A DNA stretch of 64,000 nucleotides. Origin: Magnetospirillum fulvum. GTDB taxonomy: Bacteria > Pseudomonadota > Alphaproteobacteria > Rhodospirillales > Magnetospirillaceae. The notes under the pieces were generated by a model, which made no database searches, had not been told where the DNA came from, and was given only the letters and a program-made list of their open reading frames with translations. A program made the position numbers and the translations under genes. This document shows positions 8,650-16,169 of the stretch, one piece after another. The stretch spans positions 186,001 to 250,000 of the forward strand of contig NZ_FNWO01000001.1 of assembly GCF_900108475.1 (NCBI RefSeq), in the 5' to 3' direction. How positions within the stretch are numbered: position 1 is the stretch's first letter; every line of letters begins with the position of its first letter.

Positions 8650-10341
8650 ATGATAACGGCGCTGAACAACCTGAAGATATCGGTCAAACTCAGCCTGGCG
8701 TTCGCGTTGGTGATGCTGATCATGTTGATCAACGCGGCGATCAATCTGTACGAGATGGCGGAGATGGACCGCGCCGGCGTGGATATCAGCCAGAACTGGA
8801 TGCCCAGCGTCGAAACCCTGGCGCGGTTGGAAACCCTGGTGGTTGAACATCGTGTGCGCGAACTCGCTCACATTGCTACCTACACCCCCGAGGGGATTGC
8901 CGAACAGGATCGAAATGTCGTTCGCCAGCGCGAACAGATCGCTGAGACCCAGAAAAAATATGAAGCCCTGATCTCCTCAAAAGAAGAACGCTCCATTTAC
9001 GAACGATTTCTCAGCGACTGGAACGCCTACATCCAAACAACCGACAAAGTCCTCGATCTTTCGCGACAAGGATCAAAACAAGAAGCGCGAGAGCTTCAAT
9101 TAGGGAAAAGTCGTGAGTTATACACAGATATGCGAAATATATTAACAGAAGATGTTGAATTAAATAGAGCAGGAGCAAGAGAGGCGGCTGATGTTTTAAA
9201 TAATAGCTATACAAACGCTCGAATTGCTCTGTTTATCGACCTCGCGGTGATCGCGGGGGTTATCATCGTTTTGGCCCTGTCCCTCAGATCTATGATCGCG
9301 CAGCCGATTTCGGCGATGACCGAAGCGATGCGGCGGTTGGCCGAAGGCGACCACGCGATCGAGATTCCCGCCCGCGACCGCGGCGACGAAATCGGCGAAA
9401 TGGCCAAGGCGGTTCAAGTTTTTAAGGACAATGCGATTCGGACCGAACAGATGGGCTCCGAACGCCGCGCCGAGCAAGCCGCCCGCGAGGAACGCACCCG
9501 CCGGATTGAAAGCCTGACCAGCGATTTCGATCAGGCGATTGGCAGCGTGCTCGACATGGTCTCGCAGGCAGCTGGGCAGATGGAAAACACGGCGCAGGCG
9601 ATGACCTCGAACGCCGACCGCTCGAACCAGCAGGCATCGACCGTCGCCGCCGCCACCGAAGAAGCCTCAACCAGCGTCCAGACCGTTGCCTCCGCCGCCG
9701 AGGAATTGTCGGCCTCGATCACCGAAATCGGTCGTCAGGTCGAGCAATCCTCGCGGGTTTCTCAAGCCGCCTGCACCGAGGCCAGTCGCACCAACGAGAC
9801 GGTCAAGGGGCTGGCGGAAAGCTCGGCGAAGATTGGTGCCGTGGTCAGCTTGATCAACGACATCGCCTCGCAGACCAACCTGTTGGCCTTGAACGCGACG
9901 ATCGAGGCGGCCCGGGCCGGAGATGCCGGCAAGGGCTTTGCCGTCGTCGCGGGCGAGGTCAAACACCTTGCCAACCAGACCGCCAAGGCGACCGAGGAAA
10001 TCGGTGCCCAGATCAGCGCGGTTCAGTCGGCGACCGAAGCAGCGGTCGCCGCAATCGGCGCGATCGTCACTCGTATCGAGGAAATCAACGGCATCGCCGG
10101 AGCCATCGCGGCCGCGGTCGAGGAACAATCGGCCGCCACCGCTGAAATCGCCCGCAACGTCCAGCAAGCAGCGCAAGGGACCAACGAAGTCGCCTCGAAC
10201 ATCGGCGGCGTGTCGCAATCGGCGGCGGAAACCGGCGAGGCAGCAGCCCAGGTGCTGGTGTCGGCCCGAACGCTGTCGCAGGACGCCACCGAAATGAAGT
10301 CGGTGGTCGAGCGTTTCCTGGAAGGGGTCCGCACCGCCTGA
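8650..10341 (+). CDS. Methyl-accepting chemotaxis protein
   Basis: A 563-residue chemoreceptor. Helix 1 lies near residues 11-33, a four-helix-bundle sensor near 34-190, helix 2 near 192-212 (IDLAVIAGVIIVLALSL), HAMP near 213-265, then the long cytoplasmic signalling domain with the conserved hairpin NATIEAARAGDAGKGFAVVAGEVK. The start ATG 8650 has GGGAGGACGAGG immediately upstream. There is no C-terminal CheR/CheB tether peptide. Bases about 9070-9235, coding the end of the sensor bundle, are strikingly AT-rich with different codon choice (ATA, TTA, AGA), whereas the HAMP and signalling parts return to the GC-rich style. No che genes are nearby. Confidence 0.93.
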   Translation: MITALNNLKISVKLSLAFALVMLIMLINAAINLYEMAEMDRAGVDISQNWMPSVETLARLETLVVEHRVRELAHIATYTPEGIAEQDRNVVRQREQIAETQKKYEALISSKEERSIYERFLSDWNAYIQTTDKVLDLSRQGSKQEARELQLGKSRELYTDMRNILTEDVELNRAGAREAADVLNNSYTNARIALFIDLAVIAGVIIVLALSLRSMIAQPISAMTEAMRRLAEGDHAIEIPARDRGDEIGEMAKAVQVFKDNAIRTEQMGSERRAEQAAREERTRRIESLTSDFDQAIGSVLDMVSQAAGQMENTAQAMTSNADRSNQQASTVAAATEEASTSVQTVASAAEELSASITEIGRQVEQSSRVSQAACTEASRTNETVKGLAESSAKIGAVVSLINDIASQTNLLALNATIEAARAGDAGKGFAVVAGEVKHLANQTAKATEEIGAQISAVQSATEAAVAAIGAIVTRIEEINGIAGAIAAAVEEQSAATAEIARNVQQAAQGTNEVASNIGGVSQSAAETGEAAAQVLVSARTLSQDATEMKSVVERFLEGVRTA

Positions 10342-10473
10342 TCCTGACCCTGGGTCGATGTTGGGCGGTCACGTTCCGCTGGACTTCGACCCGACCGGCG
10401 CGGAAGAATGAGGGCAACGAAAAAAGCGGGCGGATCGAAGCTCGCCCCCCTCACGTCAGGAAGACCGCCCATC

Positions 10474-11880
10474 ATGACCCTCCCCGCCTCCCAAGCCCCC
10501 GACTGGCTCGATGCCGGTCGCATCCGTTCCACGCTGGCCCGTAACGCCGTCGAGGACACCAGACGGGTTGCCGAGGTTCTGACCAAGGCGCGCGAGATGA
10601 AGGGGCTGGACCTTGACGATGTCGCGGTTCTGGCGGCCCTGACCCGACCCGATCTGATCGAAGAGATGTACGCCGCCGCCAAGCAGGTCAAAGAAGCGAT
10701 CTATGGCCGCCGGATGGTGTTCTTCGCGCCCCTTTACATCAGCAACCGGTGCAGCAACGAGTGTCTGTACTGCGCCTTCCGCGCCAGTAACAAAGCCTTG
10801 GTCCGCCACACGCTGAGCCAGCAGGAAATCGCTCGCGAAACCGAAATCCTGATCGATCAGGGGCACAAGCGGGTATTGATGGTCGCGGGCGAATCCTATG
10901 CCGGGGCCGGTGGGTTCAGCTATGTGCTGGACTCGATCGCGACGATCTATTCGGTCCAGAAAGGGGCGGGAGCGATCCGCCGGGTCAACGCCAATCTCGC
11001 CCCCCTGACGGTCGAGGAATTCCGCGCCCTGCACGGCGCAGGAATTGGTACCTATCAGTTGTTTCAGGAAACCTATGATCGCGAAGTCTATGCCGCGACC
11101 CACCCCAAAGGGCGCAAGGCCGATTTCGACTGGCGGGTGACCGCGTTCGACCGCGCGATGACCGCCGGGATCGACGATGTCGGGATGGGGCTGCTGTTCG
11201 GTCTGGCCGACTGGCGCTTTGAGATTCTGGCCCTGCTTAGCCACATCGCCCATCTGGAAGAGCGCTTTGGCGTCGGCTGTCACACCATCAGCGTCCCCCG
11301 GATGGAACCGGCCAGCGGGTCGGACATGGCGACCTGCCCGCCCCAGCCTGTCTCCGACGAGGATTTCAAGAAGCTGGTGGCGATCCTGCGCCTTGCCGTG
11401 CCCTATACCGGCCTGATCATGTCGACGCGCGAGAACGCGGCGATGCGGCGCGAGACCTATGCCCTGGGCGTCTCGCAGATTTCGGCCGGGTCGCGCACCA
11501 ATCCCGGCGGCTATGCCGACGAACAGCGCTTCGAGTCCGGTCAGTTCCAGTTGGGCGATCACCGCAGCCTCGAAGAGGTGGTCCAGGACATCGCCGAGAT
11601 GGGCTACATCCCGTCTTTCTGTACCGCCTGTTACCGGGTCGGCCGCACCGGCGGCGATTTCATGGATCTGGCCAAGACCGGCGAGATCAAGGAAAAGTGC
11701 GGCCCCAACGCCGTCGGCACCTTCCTCGAATATCTGCTCGATTACGGCAACCCGGCGACCCTGGCCGCCGGGGAAAAGGCCATCGCCGCCGAAATCGCCG
11801 CGATGGACCCCAAGGATGGACGGGTGGCGCAACGGCTGGCCGACATGGTGCGGGCCGGTAAGCGCGACGTGTTCTGCTGA
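10474..11880 (+). CDS. hydG: [FeFe]-hydrogenase maturase HydG (radical SAM tyrosine lyase)
   Basis: A 468-residue radical SAM enzyme that splits tyrosine to provide CO and cyanide as an Fe(CO)2(CN)-cysteine synthon for the H-cluster. The SAM cluster motif CSNECLYC (Cx3Cx2C) lies near residue 93, and the HydG-specific C-terminal auxiliary cluster motif is intact: CTAC, 22 residues, then C, in the segment CTACYRVGRTGGDFMDLAKTG. ThiH lacks this tail, so HydG is the better call. The start ATG 10474 has AGGAAG upstream. It leads a tight operon hydG-aspA-hydF-hydE, with 2 bases before aspA. Confidence 0.96.
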   Translation: MTLPASQAPDWLDAGRIRSTLARNAVEDTRRVAEVLTKAREMKGLDLDDVAVLAALTRPDLIEEMYAAAKQVKEAIYGRRMVFFAPLYISNRCSNECLYCAFRASNKALVRHTLSQQEIARETEILIDQGHKRVLMVAGESYAGAGGFSYVLDSIATIYSVQKGAGAIRRVNANLAPLTVEEFRALHGAGIGTYQLFQETYDREVYAATHPKGRKADFDWRVTAFDRAMTAGIDDVGMGLLFGLADWRFEILALLSHIAHLEERFGVGCHTISVPRMEPASGSDMATCPPQPVSDEDFKKLVAILRLAVPYTGLIMSTRENAAMRRETYALGVSQISAGSRTNPGGYADEQRFESGQFQLGDHRSLEEVVQDIAEMGYIPSFCTACYRVGRTGGDFMDLAKTGEIKEKCGPNAVGTFLEYLLDYGNPATLAAGEKAIAAEIAAMDPKDGRVAQRLADMVRAGKRDVFC

Positions 11881-11882
11881 CA

Positions 11883-13274
11883 ATGGCGCGACGCGAACGC
11901 GATCTGCTGGGCGAACGCGATATTCCCGACGAATCCTTGTGGGGGATTCACACCCTGCGGGCAATCGAGAATTTCCCGATCAGCGGACGCCCGCCCTCGC
12001 CCGCTTTGATCCAGGCAATGGCCCAGGTCAAGGCGGCGGCGGCGCGGACTAACCGCGACCTTGGCTTTCTGCCCAAGGACATCGCAGAGGCGATCCTGGC
12101 CGCCTGCGCCGAATTGGCCGACGGCAGCCTCAACGGCCAGATCGTCGTCGATGCGCTTCAGGGCGGGGCGGGCACCTCGCTCAACATGAATGTCAACGAA
12201 GTCCTGGCCAATCGCGCCCTGGAACTTCTGGGGGCGCGGCGCGGTGACTATGCCCGGGTCGATCCGCTCGACCACGTCAATTTGCACCAATCGACCAACG
12301 ACGTCTTTCCCACCGCGATCAAGGTGGCGGCGATCGCGTTGCTGAAGCGGCTGGAACCGGCGATTGCCGCCCTTCAGACCGCGTTCCAATCGCGCGAGGC
12401 CGCCTTTGCCGACGTGGTCAAGATCGGCCGCACCCAGCTTCAGGACGCCGCACCGATGAGCCTGGGGGCGGAATTCTCCGCCTGGGCCGAGGCGCTGTCG
12501 CGCGACCGCTGGCGGGTGTTCAAATGCGAGGAACGGCTCCGCGTGGTCAATCTGGGCGGCACCGCGATCGGCACCGGCCTGACCGCGCCGCGCGATTATA
12601 TCTTCGCCGTCACCGAAGCCTTGCGCGCCGAAACCGGGTTCAACCTGTCGCGGGCCGAAAATCTGGTCGATTGCACCCAGAATGCCGACCCGTTCGTCGA
12701 GGTTTCCGGCATCTTGAAGGCGCACGCCACCACTCTGTTCAAGATTTCGTCCGATCTGCGCCTGCTCGCCTCGGGGCCGCGTGCCGGTCTGGGCGAGTTG
12801 ATCCTGCCCGCCGTCCAGGCCGGATCGAGCCTGATGCCGGGTAAGGTCAATCCGGTGATCGCCGAAGCGGTCGGCCAGACCGCACTGTACGTGATCGGCA
12901 ACGATGCGATGGTGACGGCGGCGGCGATGTCGGGCCAACTGGAACTGAATGCTTTTTTGCCGTTGCTGGCCGAGGCTCTGCTGTCGAGCCTGTCGGCGCT
13001 GGAGGCGGTCAACCGGCTGTTTGCCGAGCGCTGCGTCGCCGGAATCGAGGCCGACCGCGCCGTCTGTGCCGGTCATGTCGCCGCCTCGTGGGCGATTGTG
13101 ACCGCGCTGGTGCCGCTGATCGGGCACCAGCGTGCCGCTGCCCTGGCTGCCCAGGCGCGGGCCAGCGGGCGGCCGGTGATCGAGCTGGCACTCGAGGCCG
13201 GGCTGGCCGACCGGGCGACGCTGGACCGGCTGCTGTCGCCCGCGGCGATGATGGCGTTGGGATATCGCGGATAG
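11883..13274 (+). CDS. aspA: Aspartate ammonia-lyase family enzyme within the hyd maturation operon
   Basis: A 463-residue member of the aspartase/class II fumarase superfamily. The superfamily signature is present as GSSLMPGKVNPV near residue 318, with the upstream HVNLHQSTNDVFPTA and GRTQLQDAAPMSLG segments. Aspartase converts aspartate to fumarate and ammonia. It sits two bases after hydG and 16 bases before hydF, so it is translated with the maturases. Aspartase genes are known companions of hydEFG in other bacteria, and ammonium is a proposed source of the bridging amine of the H-cluster dithiolate, so a supply role is plausible (inference). Whether it is strictly an aspartase or acts on a relative substrate cannot be told from sequence. 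Confidence 0.85.
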   Translation: MARRERDLLGERDIPDESLWGIHTLRAIENFPISGRPPSPALIQAMAQVKAAAARTNRDLGFLPKDIAEAILAACAELADGSLNGQIVVDALQGGAGTSLNMNVNEVLANRALELLGARRGDYARVDPLDHVNLHQSTNDVFPTAIKVAAIALLKRLEPAIAALQTAFQSREAAFADVVKIGRTQLQDAAPMSLGAEFSAWAEALSRDRWRVFKCEERLRVVNLGGTAIGTGLTAPRDYIFAVTEALRAETGFNLSRAENLVDCTQNADPFVEVSGILKAHATTLFKISSDLRLLASGPRAGLGELILPAVQAGSSLMPGKVNPVIAEAVGQTALYVIGNDAMVTAAAMSGQLELNAFLPLLAEALLSSLSALEAVNRLFAERCVAGIEADRAVCAGHVAASWAIVTALVPLIGHQRAAALAAQARASGRPVIELALEAGLADRATLDRLLSPAAMMALGYRG

Positions 13275-13290
13275 GGAGAGACGACCGAGC

Positions 13291-14529
13291 ATGCAAGAGA
13301 CACCCCGCGGCCTGCGCCTGCATATCGGCCTGTTCGGCCGACGCAATGTCGGCAAATCCAGCCTGATCAACGCCTTGACCGGGCAGAGCGTCTCGATTGT
13401 CTCGGACGTCCCCGGCACCACCACTGATCCGGTTGAAAAGCCGATCGAGATGGCCCCGATCGGCCCGGTCCTGTTCGTCGATACCGCCGGGATCGACGAT
13501 GACGGCGCGCTGGGCGCGGAACGGGTCCGCCGCACCGAGGCGATTCTCGAGCGGGTCGATCTCGCTTTGCTGGTGGTCGGCCCGGACGGGTTCGGCCGGT
13601 TCGAAGCCGGACTGGCCGACGCGCTGCACGCCCGCGCCACCCCCACCCTGGTGGTGTTCAACAAAAGCGATCTGGCCGCGCCCAGCGCAGAGGCGCTGGC
13701 GGCCGCCGCTGCCGCCGGGCGCGAGGCTTTGTCCGTTTCGGCGTTGGGCGGAGCCGGTCTCGACGATCTGAAACGGACGATAGCCCGTCTTGCGCCTGAG
13801 GCCCGGCTGGAAGAGCCGCGTCTGGTCGGCGATCTGGTCCCCGCCGGGGAGTTGGCGGTGCTGGTGGTGCCGATTGATCTCGGCGCGCCGAAGGGACGGC
13901 TGATCCTGCCGCAAATCCAGGTGATCCGCGAAATTCTCGACAGCGACGCGATGTGCATCGTGGTCAAGGAGCGCGAATTGCCCGACGCGCTGGCTCGCCT
14001 CGGCCGCCCGCCCAAGCTGGTGATCTGCGATTCTCAGGTGGTGCTGAAAGCCGCCGCCGACACGCCGCCACAGATTCCGCTGACCACCTTCTCGATCCTG
14101 ATGGCGCGGTTCAAGGGCGACCTCAACCGTCTCGCCGCTGGTGCGGCGGCGATCGAGCGGCTGCGCCCCGGCGACCGGGTGCTGATCGGCGAGACCTGCG
14201 GCCACCACCCGCTCGCCGACGATATCGGCCGGGTCAAGATTCCGCGCTGGCTTGGCCAATATGTCGGCGGCGGACTGAAGACCGAAGTCGCTGCGGGAAA
14301 GGACTTTCCCGACGACCTCAGCCCCTATTCCCTCATCATCCAATGCGGCGGCTGCACGGTGACGCGGCGGCATATGCTGGCCCGGCTCGACCGCGCCGGA
14401 GCCCAAGGGGTGCCGATGACCAATTACGGCGTGGCGATTTCGCTGCTCCAGGGGGTGCTGCCCCGGGCGCTGGGCTGTTTCCCGGCAGCGCTGGCCGCGT
14501 TCGAGCGGGCGCGGGAGGAGCGGCCATGA
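13291..14529 (+). CDS. hydF: [FeFe]-hydrogenase maturation GTPase HydF
   Basis: A 412-residue scaffold protein that assembles the diiron subcluster and passes it to HydA. The N-terminal GTPase has G1 GRRNVGKSS, the TTTDP switch, G3 DTAG and G4 NKSD. A middle dimerisation domain follows, and the C-terminal [4Fe-4S] domain carries CGH (in ETCGHHPLADD) and CGGC near residue 358. In many HydF proteins the CxxC is preceded by His; here it is Gln (QCGGC). The start ATG 13291 follows GGGAGAG. The stop overlaps the hydE start in ATGA. Confidence 0.95.
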   Translation: MQETPRGLRLHIGLFGRRNVGKSSLINALTGQSVSIVSDVPGTTTDPVEKPIEMAPIGPVLFVDTAGIDDDGALGAERVRRTEAILERVDLALLVVGPDGFGRFEAGLADALHARATPTLVVFNKSDLAAPSAEALAAAAAAGREALSVSALGGAGLDDLKRTIARLAPEARLEEPRLVGDLVPAGELAVLVVPIDLGAPKGRLILPQIQVIREILDSDAMCIVVKERELPDALARLGRPPKLVICDSQVVLKAAADTPPQIPLTTFSILMARFKGDLNRLAAGAAAIERLRPGDRVLIGETCGHHPLADDIGRVKIPRWLGQYVGGGLKTEVAAGKDFPDDLSPYSLIIQCGGCTVTRRHMLARLDRAGAQGVPMTNYGVAISLLQGVLPRALGCFPAALAAFERAREERP

Positions 14530-15605
14530 CGCTCGCTTTGTCCCATGCCGAGATGGTCCGCCTGCTCGGCCTCTCCGATCCCGCCCAAATCGAAGACCTG
14601 CGCCGCGCCGCCTATGACCGCGCCACCGCAACGGTCGGCGACGCAGTCCATTACCGTGGCATCGTCGAACTCTCGAACCGCTGCGCACTCGATTGCTATT
14701 ATTGCGGGATTCGTCGCAGCAATCTCGCGATCGAACGCTATGGCCTCGACCGCGACGAGGTGGTCGAGGCGGCGATGTTCTGCGCCGAAGCCGGATACGG
14801 CTCGTGCGTGCTCCAGGCCGGGGAGCGGCGGGACGAAGGATTCGTCGCCTTCGTCGAAGAGTGCGTTGCCGAAATCCGCGCCCGCTCTTTAAGCGAACGG
14901 CTGCCGCGCGGCCTGGGGATCACCCTGTCGCTGGGCGAGCAGAGTCTGGACACCTATCGCCGCTGGCGCGCTGCCGGAGCCCATCGCTATCTGCTGCGGA
15001 TCGAGACCAGCAATCCGGCGCTGTTCGCCTCGCTCCATCCCCCCGCCCAGCGCTTCGAGACGCGGGTTCAGGCGCTGGACGATCTGCGCACCGCCGGGTT
15101 CCAGGTCGGCACCGGGGTGATGATCGGCCTGCCCGGCCAGACCCTCGACGATCTGGCCGCCGACATCGCCTTTTACGGCGAGCGCGATATCGACATGATC
15201 GGGATGGGGCCGTACCTCCATTCCCAGGGCGGGGCGATGCCCGCCGCCGCAATGATGGCGAAGGATCCCCTGCTCTTCCTCGGCCTCAAGATGATCGCGG
15301 TCACCCGGCTCGCCTTGCCGACCCTCAACATCGCCGCCACCACCGCCTTGCAGGCCCTGGTCGAGGATGGACGCGAACGCGGCATCAGCTTTGGCGCCAA
15401 TGTCACGATGCCCAACGTCACTCCGCGCGGGGTGCGTCGCAACTATCAGCTTTACGATGGCAAGCCCTGCCTCGACGAAGGCAGCCTGGAATGCCGGGGC
15501 TGCCTTGAGCGCCGGGTGATCGCCGCCGGTCGCCGAGTCGGTTGGGACGAATGGGGCGATTCTCCCCATGCCCGCCTCCGCCTGCCCGACTCCATCCAGG
15601 CGTAA
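14526..15605 (+). CDS. hydE: [FeFe]-hydrogenase maturase HydE (radical SAM)
   Basis: A 359-residue radical SAM enzyme that acts on the HydG product during synthesis of the diiron subcluster. The Cx3Cx2C motif is CALDCYYC in SNRCALDCYYCGIRRSN near residue 53. The BioB-like barrel follows, with GVMIGLPGQTLDDLA and GMGPYLHSQG segments typical of HydE. The extra C-terminal cysteines (ECRGC) could hold the optional second cluster. The start ATG overlaps the hydF stop by four bases. It ends the maturation operon; a MITE-like repeat separates it from the hydrogenase structural genes. Confidence 0.94.
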   Translation: MTLALSHAEMVRLLGLSDPAQIEDLRRAAYDRATATVGDAVHYRGIVELSNRCALDCYYCGIRRSNLAIERYGLDRDEVVEAAMFCAEAGYGSCVLQAGERRDEGFVAFVEECVAEIRARSLSERLPRGLGITLSLGEQSLDTYRRWRAAGAHRYLLRIETSNPALFASLHPPAQRFETRVQALDDLRTAGFQVGTGVMIGLPGQTLDDLAADIAFYGERDIDMIGMGPYLHSQGGAMPAAAMMAKDPLLFLGLKMIAVTRLALPTLNIAATTALQALVEDGRERGISFGANVTMPNVTPRGVRRNYQLYDGKPCLDEGSLECRGCLERRVIAAGRRVGWDEWGDSPHARLRLPDSIQA

Positions 15606-15670
15606 TCCCCCCCTTTCCGTCCACCTCTGGCCCGCGCTGGGACCAACCGGTCCCGGCGATATGGCCGTTC

Positions 15671-15949
15671 GACACCCTAGTCGGTCGTGAAAAAGTCCTT
15701 CGGCCTTTGGCCTCAGTGTACTTTTCCCCGGTTCAAAAAGAATCCCCGTGCTCAATCAAGCTTTCCGCGCGGGGATGGATTTACTTCCCTCCGAGGCCGA
15801 TGGGCGACGCCCACGGCTTCGGAGGCTGGTGAAACAGACAACACGAAAAATGGGCGCTGGGCCGCCCCTAGCCCATTTTTCTCCTTTTAATCCAACGGGA
15901 AAAAGTACACCGAGCGACAGCGAGGGACTTTTTCACGGGAGACACCCTA
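15671..15949. mobile_element. MITE-like element with terminal inverted repeats and 9-bp flanking duplication
   Basis: Two roughly 42-base inverted arms (15686-15730 and 15896-15937) begin and end with CGTGAAAAAGTCC and its complement and contain GTACTTTT(T)CCC towards the centre. Between them are two nested hairpins, one around 15801-15830 (CCGAGGCCGATGGGCG pairing with CGCCCACGGCTTCGG) and one around 15845-15883 (GAAAAATGGGC with GCCCATTTTTC). The 9-mer GACACCCTA occurs directly repeated at 15671-15679 and 15941-15949, just outside the arms, as expected of a target-site duplication. No transposase is encoded, so it would have been moved in trans. The small frames inside are not convincing genes. 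Confidence 0.7.
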
Positions 15950-16169
15950 TCCACACGGGCAGCTTGCCACCTACCCGTAGGAGGCGTTATCAAGGGTGGG
16001 AACGAACCGGTGCGTCGGGGTAGCCGCCGCCGCCAGGGGGAGGTCTGCGCGTGCAGCCAAATTTGAATACACAAGACTGTATTTTTTGTATCATCCAGAC
16101 CATGAGCGCGGCAAAGATCGCGTCCGCAAGAAACGCTGAATATAACCAATGTATCAGATAGGGAGAAAC
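15950..16169 (+). promoter_or_regulatory. Leader and probable promoter region of the hydrogenase structural operon
   Basis: This 220-base non-coding stretch becomes AT-rich from about 16060 (ATTTGAATACACAAGACTGTATTTTTTGTATC). It must carry the promoter for the NuoEF-like and HydA genes unless transcription passes through the repeat from hydE. I see no convincing sigma-54 site. A GGGAG sequence at 16161 is the ribosome-binding site for the ATG at 16170. Confidence 0.4.

Noticed and set aside
9011-9214. A 67-codon minus-strand frame rich in Leu and Tyr that looks like a membrane peptide
   Set aside because: It is the complement of the AT-rich, Lys/Glu/Asn-coding part of the chemoreceptor. No ribosome-binding site stands out.
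11742-14015. A 757-codon minus-strand frame over aspA and hydF
   Set aside because: Antisense to well-identified genes; low-complexity Arg/Ser/Gly product.
15542-16023. Several short frames between hydE and the hydrogenase structural genes
   Set aside because: They fall over the inverted-repeat element and its hairpins, have no family features and vary between all frames.
16060-16169. Sigma-54 promoter before the hydrogenase structural genes
   Set aside because: I could not find a GG-N10-GC element with acceptable context in this AT-rich leader.
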